Assembly (NCBI RefSeq): GCF_002160525.1
Contig: NZ_NFKT01000001.1
Span: 124,001 to 188,000, forward strand
Origin: Lachnoclostridium sp. An169
Lineage (GTDB): Bacteria > Bacillota > Clostridia > Lachnospirales > Lachnospiraceae
DNA length: 64,000 nt
Direction: 5' to 3'
Positions 26,653-36,573 of the stretch are shown in pieces. The position numbers and the translations under genes were made by a program. A model generated the notes under the pieces. The model saw only the letters and a list, made by a program, of their open reading frames with translations, did no database searches and had not been told where the DNA came from. Every line of letters begins with the position of its first letter. Position 1 is the stretch's first letter.

Positions 26653-28152
26653 ATGATAAATAAGTTTTTTTTACAATTTAGTAAAAAGGAAGCGGCAGGC
26701 TACCTTTTTGGTGCAGTATGGAGCGTTCTTTCACTTGTAGTGGTTAACTGTGCAAGTGCATATGGTCAGTATAATCTTATGTTAGTGGGAATGTTGCTTC
26801 TGTTTGTGGGAATGGCTGCATTTTGTCTGCTTGAAATTAAGCGGAGAATAATGTTTTTTCTATTTTATCTTGCAATGTTTCTTTTTTTGATAGGAAGGAT
26901 TTTGATTCCTGCGTTGCAGGGATCTGCGTGGTGGAACAATTATTCGGTCAGTGCCAATGTTTTTGCAGTACGGGCAATAAGTTATTCAATGGTGGCAATT
27001 GCGGGCGGAGCTGTATTGACAGAAATAATAGTTCGACTGTTTAATAATAAAGAAAAGGTGAGCAAAGTTCAAAAGAAGCACTTTGTGAGTCATGAGTCTT
27101 TGATTTTTGTCCTTCGTATTATTCTACTAATATGTATGATATGCTTTTTTATAAGAGAGGCAGATAAACTGCTTTTTATGCGGGGGAAAGCTTATGAAGA
27201 TTATTTTTCTTTATATCATACAAGAATGCCATTTTTTGTTACATTTCCTGCAAGTTGCATGCAATTTTTTCTGTGTATGTTTCTGGCACTAAAGCCATCT
27301 AAAAAAGAATCATTTCTTTGGCTTTTTGTTTATATTCTTTCTGCTGTTCCAATGTTACTTATTGGAGTTCGTAATAACATTATTCTTAATTGCCTTTTTG
27401 CATTTGTTTATTATTTTTTACGCGATGCAATAAGGGGGCGGCAGGAAAAGCCGTGGATTGGCAGAGTAGAAAAAGGAATTGTTATTTGTGCGATCCCTGT
27501 TATGGTATTGTTCCTGGGAGCATATAATTATATCCGTGATGACAAGGCAGTAACACTTTCACCGGTTAATTTAATTGTAGATTTTGTGTATAAACAGGGG
27601 ACCACTTATGACACGGTTCTACAGGGATATGTTTATCAGAATCAATTACCATGGCGGGAAAATCAGGTGTATACTTTAGGAGCTGTTACGGATTCATTTT
27701 TTTACAGCTCGTTGGGAAAAGAAATTTTTGACCTTGAAGATATAGGAGAGGGGAATGGATTGCGTCAGGTTTATAATGGACATACTTTTACACATGCGAT
27801 TTCTTATGTTGTTTTAGGCAAATATTATATAGGAGGAGAAGGCAGAGGATCTTCGTATATTATTGAAAATTATCTGGATTGGGGGTATCCGGGTGTTGTC
27901 TTTTTCAGTATGCTTATAGGAGTGATTTGTTCGGTTATTCCGCAGTCGTTTGGCAAAAAGTGGTTGTGGTCGACGATCTGTCTTAATATTGCTTTAAATA
28001 TCTTTTTTACACCAAGAGCGGAATCGACTGCCTTTATCACGTTTATTTTTTCGTATAGATTTTGGGTATGTATTGCGGGCTGTGTTTTTGCGGCAAAACT
28101 GTGGGAATTATATTTCAGTAAACTTAAGATATTTAGAAAATGGGTGAAGTAG
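26653..28152 (+). CDS. Wzy-like oligosaccharide repeat-unit polymerase
   Basis: A very hydrophobic 499-residue protein with about twelve transmembrane helices and a large outer loop (about 300-410) rich in Gly and aromatic residues, the layout of O-antigen or capsule polymerases. Family members share little sequence, so the call rests on topology, length and position beside the flippase and glycosyltransferases. It would join flipped repeat units outside the membrane. The gene is the most AT-rich here, full of TTT, TTA and ATT codons. AGAGGA precedes the ATG. Confidence 0.72.
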   Translation: MINKFFLQFSKKEAAGYLFGAVWSVLSLVVVNCASAYGQYNLMLVGMLLLFVGMAAFCLLEIKRRIMFFLFYLAMFLFLIGRILIPALQGSAWWNNYSVSANVFAVRAISYSMVAIAGGAVLTEIIVRLFNNKEKVSKVQKKHFVSHESLIFVLRIILLICMICFFIREADKLLFMRGKAYEDYFSLYHTRMPFFVTFPASCMQFFLCMFLALKPSKKESFLWLFVYILSAVPMLLIGVRNNIILNCLFAFVYYFLRDAIRGRQEKPWIGRVEKGIVICAIPVMVLFLGAYNYIRDDKAVTLSPVNLIVDFVYKQGTTYDTVLQGYVYQNQLPWRENQVYTLGAVTDSFFYSSLGKEIFDLEDIGEGNGLRQVYNGHTFTHAISYVVLGKYYIGGEGRGSSYIIENYLDWGYPGVVFFSMLIGVICSVIPQSFGKKWLWSTICLNIALNIFFTPRAESTAFITFIFSYRFWVCIAGCVFAAKLWELYFSKLKIFRKWVK

Positions 28153-28153
28153 A

Positions 28154-29587
28154 GTGGCTTTTACAAATTTAATTTTTTTCTTTGTGTTTTTTCCATGCTG
28201 TCTTGCGGGATACTATGTAATTGAAGCAGTATCCCGCAAATGGAAATTTTTAGAAAGAGCACGGGTCAGGGATATATTTCTTTTGGCTGCAAGTATTGCT
28301 TTTTATGTATGGGCAGGACTGGACAATATATTTTTTATACTCGGGTATATCCTGTTGGTGTTTGTGGCAGGCTGGCTTGTATATATGCGGGATGTTACCA
28401 GATCTCACCGGTTCTGGATTGTAATATCACTGTTTACACTTGTGGCAATACTTTTTATATACAAATATACGGGATTTGTATATGAAATTTTTACGAGGGG
28501 TGAGGCTCAGTTCAGTATTACGGCACCGTTGGGACTTTCCTTTATTACTTTTTCAGCGATATCTTATCTGGTGGATGTTTACAGAAAAGACGCTGAAGCA
28601 GGAAACATACTTGATGTAGCACTGTATCTTACATTTTTCCCAAAAGTGAGCTCTGGTCCCATACAGCTCTGGAAGGATTTCAAGCCGCAGATAGAAAGAA
28701 AGAATCCGGATCTTGAGCGTGCAGTGAACTGTGTTAACCGGATTATAATAGGCATGTCTAAAAAGCTGATTCTTGCTGATACATTCGGAAGTGTGGTCTC
28801 TGATATTTAGGGAAATGTAGTGTATGGTATTGATACATGGACCGCGTGGGGCGGTGCATTTCTTTACATGCTTCAGATATATTATGATTTTGCAGGGTAT
28901 TCGGATACTGCCATTGGTCTGGCAGGACTCTTTGGATTTCAGGTAAAAGATAATTTCAATTTCCCTTATGTTTCAAAGTCGATTTCAGAGTTTTGGAGAA
29001 GGTGGCATATTTCTCTCGGTACCTGGTTCCGGGAATATATCTATATACCTCTCGGAGGAAACCGCAAAGGAATGTTGAAAACACTTTGCAATTTGTTTAC
29101 GGTATTCCTTCTGACAGGCATATGGCACGGCGCAGGTTGGAATTACATATTGTGGGGTGTGCTGAATGGTGTTTGCGTTGTTGTGGAACGCTGTGTCCGT
29201 GAAAAAACGTGGTATATAAAAATACCTGGAGTCATTAAATGGGCAGTTACAATGTTTGTCGTATATATCAGCTGGGTATTCTTCCGTTTGACCAGTCTTT
29301 TGGATATTAAACAATATTTTAAGATTATGCTGGGAATGGTGAGCTTTGAATATATCGACCTGTCATTTTCATATTTTTTTGAGTTTAAAATTGTAATACT
29401 GATGATAATTGCTGTATTAGGCGCTACAGTGTTTTCTGCTAAAAAATTGAAAAAGGCTGCTGAGATGGCGAATCAACAACCTGTACTTTTTGTTATTCAG
29501 GAAGCGTTTCTGATGATTTTATGCGTGGTTAACATAATGTGTATGGTCAATGCAACTTATAGTCCGTTTTTGTATTTTCAGTACTAG
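28154..29587 (+). pseudogene. MBOAT O-acyltransferase gene interrupted by an in-frame TAG
   Basis: Membrane-bound O-acyltransferases of the AlgI/DltB type move acyl groups across the membrane for glycan acetylation. The frame runs from GTG 28154 to 29587 (about 477 codons, normal for the family) but has a TAG at 28808-28810 after ...FGSVVSDI. The same frame continues with GNVVYGIDTWTAWG and the core motifs FWRRWHISLGTWFREYIYIPLGGN and GIWHGAGWNYILWG, which holds the catalytic His. Both halves keep the family sequence and no frameshift is needed, so one base change (for example TGG to TAG) explains it. An AGGGA followed six bases later by GTG 28820 might allow restart. The upstream 218-residue part alone lacks the active site. 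Confidence 0.85.
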
Positions 29588-29595
29588 AAAGAGAG

Positions 29596-31008
29596 ATGTT
29601 GTTACTAATGAAAAAAATCAGAATAGCAGTTCTCGTTTTGTTTTTTGCCATTATTCTGATCCCTGTCGCTGCATTTAACCGGGAAGAAAATGTCGTCTCT
29701 GAAATTGACAACAGAGCTTTGATGAATAACCCGTTCGGAGAAAACTATAATACAGAGGGAGAAGACAGAGACCTTACAGACGATCTGGAAACATATGTCC
29801 AGGATCGAATTGGTTTCCGGGATGATATGATTTTGGGATACACATTGCTTAATGATAAACTTTTCCATAAAATGGTTCATCCCACATATGACTATGGAAA
29901 GGATGGATATGTTTTCTTTAAGACCGGAAGAAATACTCGTTTCGGAGAATTCCATTATGCCTTTGCCCAGTTTATTAAAAAGGTGCAGGATTACTGTGAT
30001 GAGAGAGGGGTGCCATTTGTCTTTGTTTTCAACCCGGCAAAAACTACGGTTTTGTCAGATGAGCTTAGAGAAGGAATTAATTATGATGCAGAATGGGTTC
30101 AACAGTTTTTGGAATGTCTGGATGAACTTGGAGTGAATTATATCGATAATACTCCTCTGATGGAAGAAAAAACGGAAGAGGGAGAAGCGGTTTATAATAA
30201 GGTGTATAATGCGGGACACTGGAATGATCTTGGCGCATTTTACGGATGTAATGCTATTCTCGAATATTTTACGCAGTTCTTTCCGGATTTGCATATTAAT
30301 TCGAAAGAAGATTTTACAATTGAAGAACATTTAAACACCTCGCTGATGGTTTCGGAATTTCCGATTTATGAGTATGAGCCTGTATTTGAACCGATTGATC
30401 AGGTAGAGAACATTGCCGATCAGTATGTGGACGAGCTTGAAATGGATAGCCAATACAGAACGTTTGCTTATTATTTAAATCCGAAAAGAATATCAGAAGG
30501 AGCTCCAAAGGTATTATCATTTCAGGGAAGTTACATGAATGGTATGGGATATAAGTTTCTGGAAAATAGTTTTGGCGAGTATATTGTTGTCCATGATTAC
30601 CAGAATACTTTAAATCTGGATTACTATTTTAATATTTTCCAGCCGGATTGTGTTATATTTGAGACTGCTGAGTATACATTGACGTCCGGTTATTATAACT
30701 TGGAAAATATGGTAGAGGTTTCTTTTAATGAAGGACTTTCAGAGGAAAGTTATTCAGAGGCCCGCTCTGAGCAGATGCCTGCGAATATGATTGAATTTGT
30801 ACAAGGAAACCGCCTGACAGAAATCCATGTTTCGGGACTCCCTGAAAACACCAGGTATGCGTATGTTTCAAATGGTTCGCAAATTTTTGATCTCATCAGA
30901 GATGAATCGTCATATACGGCTACTGTGGAGAAGGCAAATGTAGACGAGAATGAAATACAGATTATTGTTATTCTGGACACAGGAGAAAGGATTTGCTATA
31001 CTGAGTAG
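29596..31008 (+). CDS. AlgX/AlgJ-like SGNH-type protein, partner of the MBOAT
   Basis: The 470-residue protein has one N-terminal membrane anchor or uncleaved signal (about 6-27) and an outer domain. The features ENRx-like SEIDNRAL, DRIGFRDDMILGY, a KTG-rich YVFFKTGRNTRF and NAGHWNDLGA recall AlgX/AlgJ and DHHW proteins, which complete acetyl transfer to polysaccharides. The location straight after the MBOAT gene supports this. GAGAG precedes ATG 29596; ATG 29608 lacks a ribosome site. If the MBOAT is inactive, this protein has lost its acyl supply. Confidence 0.72.
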   Translation: MLLLMKKIRIAVLVLFFAIILIPVAAFNREENVVSEIDNRALMNNPFGENYNTEGEDRDLTDDLETYVQDRIGFRDDMILGYTLLNDKLFHKMVHPTYDYGKDGYVFFKTGRNTRFGEFHYAFAQFIKKVQDYCDERGVPFVFVFNPAKTTVLSDELREGINYDAEWVQQFLECLDELGVNYIDNTPLMEEKTEEGEAVYNKVYNAGHWNDLGAFYGCNAILEYFTQFFPDLHINSKEDFTIEEHLNTSLMVSEFPIYEYEPVFEPIDQVENIADQYVDELEMDSQYRTFAYYLNPKRISEGAPKVLSFQGSYMNGMGYKFLENSFGEYIVVHDYQNTLNLDYYFNIFQPDCVIFETAEYTLTSGYYNLENMVEVSFNEGLSEESYSEARSEQMPANMIEFVQGNRLTEIHVSGLPENTRYAYVSNGSQIFDLIRDESSYTATVEKANVDENEIQIIVILDTGERICYTE

Positions 31009-31055
31009 AATCTTTTAAGAGAATTGGGAAAACAGCTTCATGCAAAGGGGTTACT

Positions 31056-31952
31056 ATGGAAAAACATGCGTATTTAATAATTGCCCACCATCAGTTAGAA
31101 CTCTTAAAAAAACTTCTGGCACTTTTGGACGACAGAAGAAATGACATATATATCCATTTGGGAAAAAATATGTGGGACGATAAAGATATACTGCAGGATA
31201 CGGTAAAAGAGTCTGCGTTGTATTTTGTGTCTCCAATGCAAGTGAATTGGGGCGGATACAGTCAGATAGAATGTGAATTACGACTTTTTTCGGAGGCTTC
31301 AAAAAGGAAATATAGTTATTATCATCTTTTGAGTGGAGTGGATCTGCCCTTGAAGACACAGGACGAGATACATGATTTCTTTCAAAAGCATAACGGAAAA
31401 GAATTTATATATTTCTGTCCCCAGTCGTTCTGTAGAAAATCGCTGTTTAAGTGCGCACAATACCACTTCCTTCAGGAAAAGATTGGAAGAAGACAAAAGG
31501 GCATTCTGTATCTGATTGAAAAAGTGTTACTGACAGTACAGAAGAAATTAAGAATATCCAGGTTAAAGGAAAATATTGAATATGCGATGGGAGCAAATTG
31601 GGTCAGTATAACACATGAGCTGGTGTGCTATATTCTAGATAAGCAAAAAGATATCTATGAAATGTTTCATGCGACGCTTTGCTGTGATGAATTTTTTATT
31701 CAGACATTGGTGTGGAATTCGCCATACTTTAAGGCCCGGGTGTTTTCTTTGGAGGATGACTATTTTGCATGTCTGAGGTTAATAGACTGGTCACGGGGGA
31801 AGCCGTATATTTGGAGAAAGAGTGATTACGAACAATTGATTCGAGCTCCGCATCTGTTTGCAAGAAAATTTGATGAGGAGACCGATTCGGAGATAATTGA
31901 TTGTATATACGATTTTGTCGGAAAAGACAAAATAAAAGGTGATGGTATATGA
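31056..31952 (+). CDS. GT14 core-2/I-branching-type glycosyltransferase
   Basis: A family 14 (Branch) glycosyltransferase, classically adding beta-1,6-GlcNAc or xylose branches. The 298-residue protein has AYLIIAHHQLELLKKLLALL at the start and YIHLGKN. YSYYHLLSGVDLPLKTQDEI near 88 and the catalytic-side CCDEFFIQT near 207 are also family hallmarks. AAAGGGG precedes the ATG. It would put a side branch on the repeat unit; the sugar is unknown. It overlaps the flippase gene by ATGA. Confidence 0.85.
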   Translation: MEKHAYLIIAHHQLELLKKLLALLDDRRNDIYIHLGKNMWDDKDILQDTVKESALYFVSPMQVNWGGYSQIECELRLFSEASKRKYSYYHLLSGVDLPLKTQDEIHDFFQKHNGKEFIYFCPQSFCRKSLFKCAQYHFLQEKIGRRQKGILYLIEKVLLTVQKKLRISRLKENIEYAMGANWVSITHELVCYILDKQKDIYEMFHATLCCDEFFIQTLVWNSPYFKARVFSLEDDYFACLRLIDWSRGKPYIWRKSDYEQLIRAPHLFARKFDEETDSEIIDCIYDFVGKDKIKGDGI

Positions 31953-33463
31953 GGAGCAAATTAGCTTTTAGCAATATGGCAGCAAGCTTGCTGCTTCAGA
32001 TAACAGTATTTATTTCAGGCATTATTCTGCCGAGATTTATCCTTGAAGCGTATGGTTCTACAGTAAATGGAATGATTACTTCGATTAACCAGTTTTTAAC
32101 GTATCTCGGACTGGCAGAAGCAGGTGTGGGAACTGCAACAGTGGTTGCGCTTTATACCCCATTGGCTATGAAAAGAACCGGCGAGGTGAACTCAATTTTG
32201 TCAGCATGCCGGCGGTTTTATAATCGATCGGGTATGATATTTCTTGTTTTAGTACTCGCCCTGGTATATGTTTATCCGTTTTTTATCTCGAATCAGTTGG
32301 ACACCAGCCTGGTTCGCTGGATGGTAATTGTTCTGGCAGGAAGTACTTTGGTGGATTATTTCTTTCTGGGGAAATACAGAGTACTGTTGAATGCTAATCA
32401 GGAAGGGTATGTTGTCGCTTTGGTTCAGGCCGCAGGAACGATAGTCAATATGGCGGTTTCCATTCTGCTGATTTATGTTGGAGCAAGCGTATTGATCGTA
32501 AAGTCTGTTGCAACAGGTGTATATATGTTGCGGCTGCTTCTCATAAAAAGTTACGTAAAAAAGAAGTATCCTGATCTGGATTTGCATGCTGAACCGAATA
32601 ATGGGGCATTAAAGCAGAGAAACGCAGCTCTTTTACATCAGGTTGTCGGGATTATTACAAATAATACCGACACAACAATTTTGACGATTTGCCTGGGAGC
32701 ACGATCTTTGCTGGAGGTCAGCGTATACGGGACATATATGCTGGTAGTAAATGCGGTAAACCAGCTTCTTACTGCATTTTCAAACGGATTAACAGCCGGA
32801 TTTGGGGAAGTAATAGCGAGAAAGGAAGATGATGTATTATTAAAGAGCTATTCTTCCTATGAGTATATGTATATGGTTATTCTTTTCATAGCGGTAGCCT
32901 GTATGTCTGTACTGATTCTTCCGTTTATTATGGTGTATACGATTAATCTGGAAGATGTGAATTATGTTCGCCCGATACTGGCAGTATTGTTTACGCTGGT
33001 TGTATTGATGCAGAATATCAGAATCCCAAGTCTGACAATTATTTGTGCCGCAGGACATTATAAAGAAACACGTTACCAGGCAATTCTGGAAGCTGTGATC
33101 AATTTGGTTGTTTCCCTTTCGCTGGTGTGGAAATTCGGAATATCAGGCGTACTTTTTGGAACGGTGTGTTCTTATGGTTATCGCTCGTGTGAAATGTTTT
33201 TATATAATAACAGGCATTTGTTAAAAGGTACTATCAAGACTTCCTTTATCCGTATCCTCCGCAATCTTATTGCCGTGGCTGTGCTGATTGCTGCCGGGCT
33301 GTGGATCATACCCCAGACGATGGATTCCTTTGTCACATGGTTTATCTATGCAATGGGAATGGGAATTGTAAGCTGTGCAGTGATTGTGGCGGTTAATTAT
33401 GTTGCCGAGCCGGAAGAATTTAGAAGCCTCTGGGAGAGAGTGAAGGGAATTCTGGGAAGATAA
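31949..33463 (+). CDS. Wzx-type polysaccharide flippase
   Basis: A 504-residue protein of the MOP/PST flippase family with about twelve to fourteen transmembrane helices and no catalytic motif. Its N-terminus SNMAASLLLQITVFISGIILPRFIL resembles oligosaccharide flippases of Gram-positive capsules; it is shown here in parts by position only. It should move lipid-linked repeat units to the outer face for the polymerase at 26653. It is the last gene of the locus, coupled to the GT14 gene by ATGA, and a new promoter begins just after it. Confidence 0.87.
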   Translation: MRSKLAFSNMAASLLLQITVFISGIILPRFILEAYGSTVNGMITSINQFLTYLGLAEAGVGTATVVALYTPLAMKRTGEVNSILSACRRFYNRSGMIFLVLVLALVYVYPFFISNQLDTSLVRWMVIVLAGSTLVDYFFLGKYRVLLNANQEGYVVALVQAAGTIVNMAVSILLIYVGASVLIVKSVATGVYMLRLLLIKSYVKKKYPDLDLHAEPNNGALKQRNAALLHQVVGIITNNTDTTILTICLGARSLLEVSVYGTYMLVVNAVNQLLTAFSNGLTAGFGEVIARKEDDVLLKSYSSYEYMYMVILFIAVACMSVLILPFIMVYTINLEDVNYVRPILAVLFTLVVLMQNIRIPSLTIICAAGHYKETRYQAILEAVINLVVSLSLVWKFGISGVLFGTVCSYGYRSCEMFLYNNRHLLKGTIKTSFIRILRNLIAVAVLIAAGLWIIPQTMDSFVTWFIYAMGMGIVSCAVIVAVNYVAEPEEFRSLWERVKGILGR

Positions 33464-33474
33464 TGACAATATTC

Positions 33475-33503
33475 TGGACATTTCTACACAAAACGTGTAT
33501 GAT
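33475..33503 (+). promoter_or_regulatory. Putative sigma-A promoter for the cohesin-like gene
   Basis: TGGACA (33475-33480) and TATGAT (33498-33503) are 17 bp apart. A 6-bp GGCGCG/CGCGCC hairpin (33515-33540) lies in the leader. This promoter separates the surface protein from the glycan locus. Confidence 0.65.
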
Positions 33504-33578
33504 AATAAACGAGTGGCGCGCTGGTATTTTATTCCGCGCCGGAAAACGAAAAGAAATCACAAAAGAAGGGGTAGTTAC

Positions 33579-35060
33579 ATGAAAGCATTAAGAAAATTGT
33601 CTGCCGTTCTGCTGGCTGTTTTTCTGGCGGTTCCGATGTTCGGTATGATCGCCAGCGCGGCGGACGGGCGTCTGCTGTTTACAGATCCGCAGACGCAGGT
33701 CGGAGAAAATTTTGAAGTTGAACTGGTGATCCGAAGCGGTGAAGGAGATGTCGGTGATGCGGAAGTCACGATGAGCTATGACACATCCTACCTGGAGTTT
33801 GTCAGCGGTGACGGGTTTACTGCGGATGGTTCCGGCAGCCTGACTTTTTCCGGAAATGCGGATGATCAGGGAAGGGTTGGCACCGCGTCGGGATTTCGTG
33901 AAATCCATGCAACAATGCAGATGAGAGCTCTCCAGGCAGGCAGTACAAAGATTTCTGTGGAAGACAGCTCGGCGTCAATGGCTTCCGGAGACACGATCAA
34001 CATGGAAGTCGGTTCCTCAGCTGTGACCATCAGTGCTGCAGCAGACGGAAGTACAACGGCGGAGCCTTCGCAGACGACACAGACCTCCGGCTCTGTGACG
34101 GACATTGTTGTTTCGGTAAACGGTACGGATTACAATTTCTCAGAAGCCTTTACAAGCGCGGATATCCCCAGCGGTTATGCGGAGACGACTGTGAATTTCA
34201 ATGGCGCAGACCACAGATTTGTGGCGAATGACGCGGGAATTTATCTGGGATATCTGGTTGATGCGGAGGGAGCAGGGCGCTTCTTCCTGTACAATACAGA
34301 TAACAGTACATTTGAGCCGTATGTGGAGATCAGCATTTCCGGTACGACTTCCATCATTCCGCTCAATGAGCCGGATCAGGTGACGCTTCCGGAATCGTAT
34401 CAGGAAGTGGGACTTACCGTTCTGGACCAGGAGTATCCGGCATGGTCAGACCCGTCGGAAGACAGATACTGTCTGATCTATGCGCAGAACACAAATTCCG
34501 GCGAGAAGCAGCTGTACCGCTATGATATGCAGGATGGAACATACCAGAGCTTTGCTGTGGCAGCGGAAAAGGATAATACTTCTGAAAGCAGCCTTCCGGG
34601 ACAGCTCGGAGCGTTTGTCACCGGGCACATCCTCGTAGTCCTGACAGCGGCAGCTTTAGTGATCCTGATCCTTCTGATTCTCATGATCGTTTTCGCGGTG
34701 AAACTCGTGCATCGCAACCAGGAACTGGATGACCTCTATGATGAGTATGATATTCCTTACGATGATGAGGAAGAGGAGGAGGAAGAAGAGCCTGCTCCGC
34801 AGAAGAAGGAGAAACGCGGATTCTTCGGGCGTCGTGCGAAGAAGGAAGAGGAAGAAGAAAACGAGTACGACGAAGAAGAGTACGAAGATGATGACTACGA
34901 TGAAGACGACGAGTATGATGAAGATGACGGCTATGAAGACGAAGAAGATGACGAAGACGACGTTGAGGATGACCGTCATGGAAAGACGAAAAATGTCAGA
35001 AAGTCGAAGAAGTCATCGGATGAAGAGGATGACTACGAGATAGATTTCATCGATCTGTAG
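33579..35060 (+). CDS. Cohesin-like surface protein with membrane anchor and acidic tail
   Basis: The 493-residue protein has a signal peptide ending at ASAA and then a cohesin-like beta domain (about 28-155), with LLFTDPQTQVGENFEVELVI, YDTSYLEFVSG and a hydrophobic closing strand. A Thr/Ser linker and a second beta-rich domain (about 180-330) follow. One transmembrane helix lies near 350-375. The cytoplasmic tail of about 115 residues is almost all Glu, Asp, Tyr and Lys with basic patches. AGAAGGGG precedes ATG 33579; an upstream in-frame start lacks a signal peptide. Cohesins bind dockerins in cellulosomes, but a single membrane-spanning copy suggests a surface or signalling role. The partner is unknown. 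Confidence 0.75.
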   Translation: MKALRKLSAVLLAVFLAVPMFGMIASAADGRLLFTDPQTQVGENFEVELVIRSGEGDVGDAEVTMSYDTSYLEFVSGDGFTADGSGSLTFSGNADDQGRVGTASGFREIHATMQMRALQAGSTKISVEDSSASMASGDTINMEVGSSAVTISAAADGSTTAEPSQTTQTSGSVTDIVVSVNGTDYNFSEAFTSADIPSGYAETTVNFNGADHRFVANDAGIYLGYLVDAEGAGRFFLYNTDNSTFEPYVEISISGTTSIIPLNEPDQVTLPESYQEVGLTVLDQEYPAWSDPSEDRYCLIYAQNTNSGEKQLYRYDMQDGTYQSFAVAAEKDNTSESSLPGQLGAFVTGHILVVLTAAALVILILLILMIVFAVKLVHRNQELDDLYDEYDIPYDDEEEEEEEEPAPQKKEKRGFFGRRAKKEEEEENEYDEEEYEDDDYDEDDEYDEDDGYEDEEDDEDDVEDDRHGKTKNVRKSKKSSDEEDDYEIDFIDL

Positions 35061-35117
35061 AAATATGTGGCAAATAACAGTTTGCCGCCGTGAAAATTCT
35101 GATTAAGACAACATGCG

Positions 35118-35152
35118 AACCGCAGCGGGGGAAACCTGGCTGCGGTTTTCAA
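35118..35152 (+). terminator. Terminator after the cohesin-like gene
   Basis: AACCGCAGC (35118-35126) pairs with GCTGCGGTT (35139-35147), and a short T-rich tail follows. Confidence 0.8.
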
Positions 35153-35237
35153 TATTTGTTAATCGATTGAACACACATTTATCACAATGGGAAGGTATTA
35201 TATAACCATAAAATAAACGAGAAAGCAGGTAATCTTT

Positions 35238-36560
35238 ATGGAGAATCAATATAATTATTATAATCCGGAAGGATCAAACGGAAATTATCAATACGGAGGA
35301 CCTCAGATGAACCAGAGCTATGAGCCTCCCAAAAAGGAGAAAAAGCCTCATAAAAAAATGCCGAAGGCTGTAGCTGTTACAGGACTGGCGCTGCTCTTCG
35401 GCGTAGTTTCCAGTGCGACTTTCCTTACTTCCAATATTATAGGAAGCAGAATCCTTGGCCTGGAAACTTCATCCGGCTCTTCCGAACCGGCTAAAACAGT
35501 GAGCAATGGCACAGCCCTTTCCACATCGACCAGTGTTGTTACCTCCGATGTATCTGACATTGTCGAAAAAGTGATGCCGTCTATCGTTTCGATTACGAAT
35601 ATGAGTGTGGAAGAGGTACAGAGCTTTTTCGGCGGTGTGACGCAGCAGAAGAGCGAGAGTGCCGGAACCGGAATTATTATCGGGCAGAATGACACAGAAC
35701 TCCTGATTGTGACAAACAACCATGTGGTTGAGGGAAGTGATACACTGACTGTTACATTTGATGACGGCAACAGTCTGGAGGCGAATATCAAGGGTACGGA
35801 TTCCGAATATGATGTGGCGGTGATTGCAGTGCCTCTGGATTCGATTTCAGATGATACAATGGATGCGATTACCATTGCTACATTAGGCGATTCTTCGGCA
35901 CTGAAAGTCGGTGAACCGGCGATCGCTATCGGAAACGCACTGGGATACGGACAGTCTGTCACAACGGGTGTGATCAGCGCCCTGAACCGTTCCGTTTCGG
36001 AAAAGGACGGACTGACAGGCGAGACTGTTGAGAGCGATGCAAAACTGATCCAGACCGATGCTGCAATTAATCCCGGAAACAGCGGCGGGGCACTTGTGAA
36101 TGCAAGCGGAGAAGTCATTGGTATCAATTCATCCAAACTTGTGGGCGAGACAGTGGAAGGAGTCGGCTATGCGATCCCGATCAGCGATGTATCTGATCTG
36201 ATCCAGAATCTGATGAATCAGGAGACAAAGACAAGAGTGCCCGAAGCACAGCAGGGAGCGCTTGGCATTACAGGCGTCAATACGGATGATGTAATCTCCC
36301 AGCAGCTTGATGTCCCGCAGGGTGTCTATGTATATGAGGTTACGCCGGGCGGCGGGGCAGCGGCTGCAGGTATGACCAGAGGCTGCATTATCACCGCGAT
36401 TAACGGCAGCAGAGTGGATTCCATGGATGCTCTGCAGGAACAGCTTGAGTATTATGCAGTGGGAGATACCGTTACTTTGACGATTCAGATCCCGCAGACG
36501 AATGGAGAATATAAGGAAACCACCCTTGATGTGACGCTGGGGGTAAAACAGGCGGATTGA
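35238..36560 (+). CDS. HtrA/DegP-type serine protease with PDZ domain
   Basis: A membrane-anchored quality-control protease acting on misfolded exported proteins. The 440-residue protein has a cytoplasmic Asn/Tyr/Gly-rich N-terminus and one transmembrane helix (about 42-65). The trypsin-like domain follows, with His in NNHVVEG near 161, Asp in EYDVAVIAV near 192 and Ser in NPGNSGGAL near 281. A C-terminal PDZ domain (about 335-435) ends it. A Shine-Dalgarno-like GAAAGCAGG precedes the ATG. Stress control is usual for the family, but I see no CssR-type site here. A terminator follows. Confidence 0.93.
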   Translation: MENQYNYYNPEGSNGNYQYGGPQMNQSYEPPKKEKKPHKKMPKAVAVTGLALLFGVVSSATFLTSNIIGSRILGLETSSGSSEPAKTVSNGTALSTSTSVVTSDVSDIVEKVMPSIVSITNMSVEEVQSFFGGVTQQKSESAGTGIIIGQNDTELLIVTNNHVVEGSDTLTVTFDDGNSLEANIKGTDSEYDVAVIAVPLDSISDDTMDAITIATLGDSSALKVGEPAIAIGNALGYGQSVTTGVISALNRSVSEKDGLTGETVESDAKLIQTDAAINPGNSGGALVNASGEVIGINSSKLVGETVEGVGYAIPISDVSDLIQNLMNQETKTRVPEAQQGALGITGVNTDDVISQQLDVPQGVYVYEVTPGGGAAAAGMTRGCIITAINGSRVDSMDALQEQLEYYAVGDTVTLTIQIPQTNGEYKETTLDVTLGVKQAD

Positions 36561-36573
36561 CGAAATAAGAAAG

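Noticed and set aside
34656-35043. Low-complexity frames in other registers over the acidic tail
   Set aside because: They arise from GAA/GAT-rich codons of the real gene and are Val/Phe- or Met/Thr-rich shadows.
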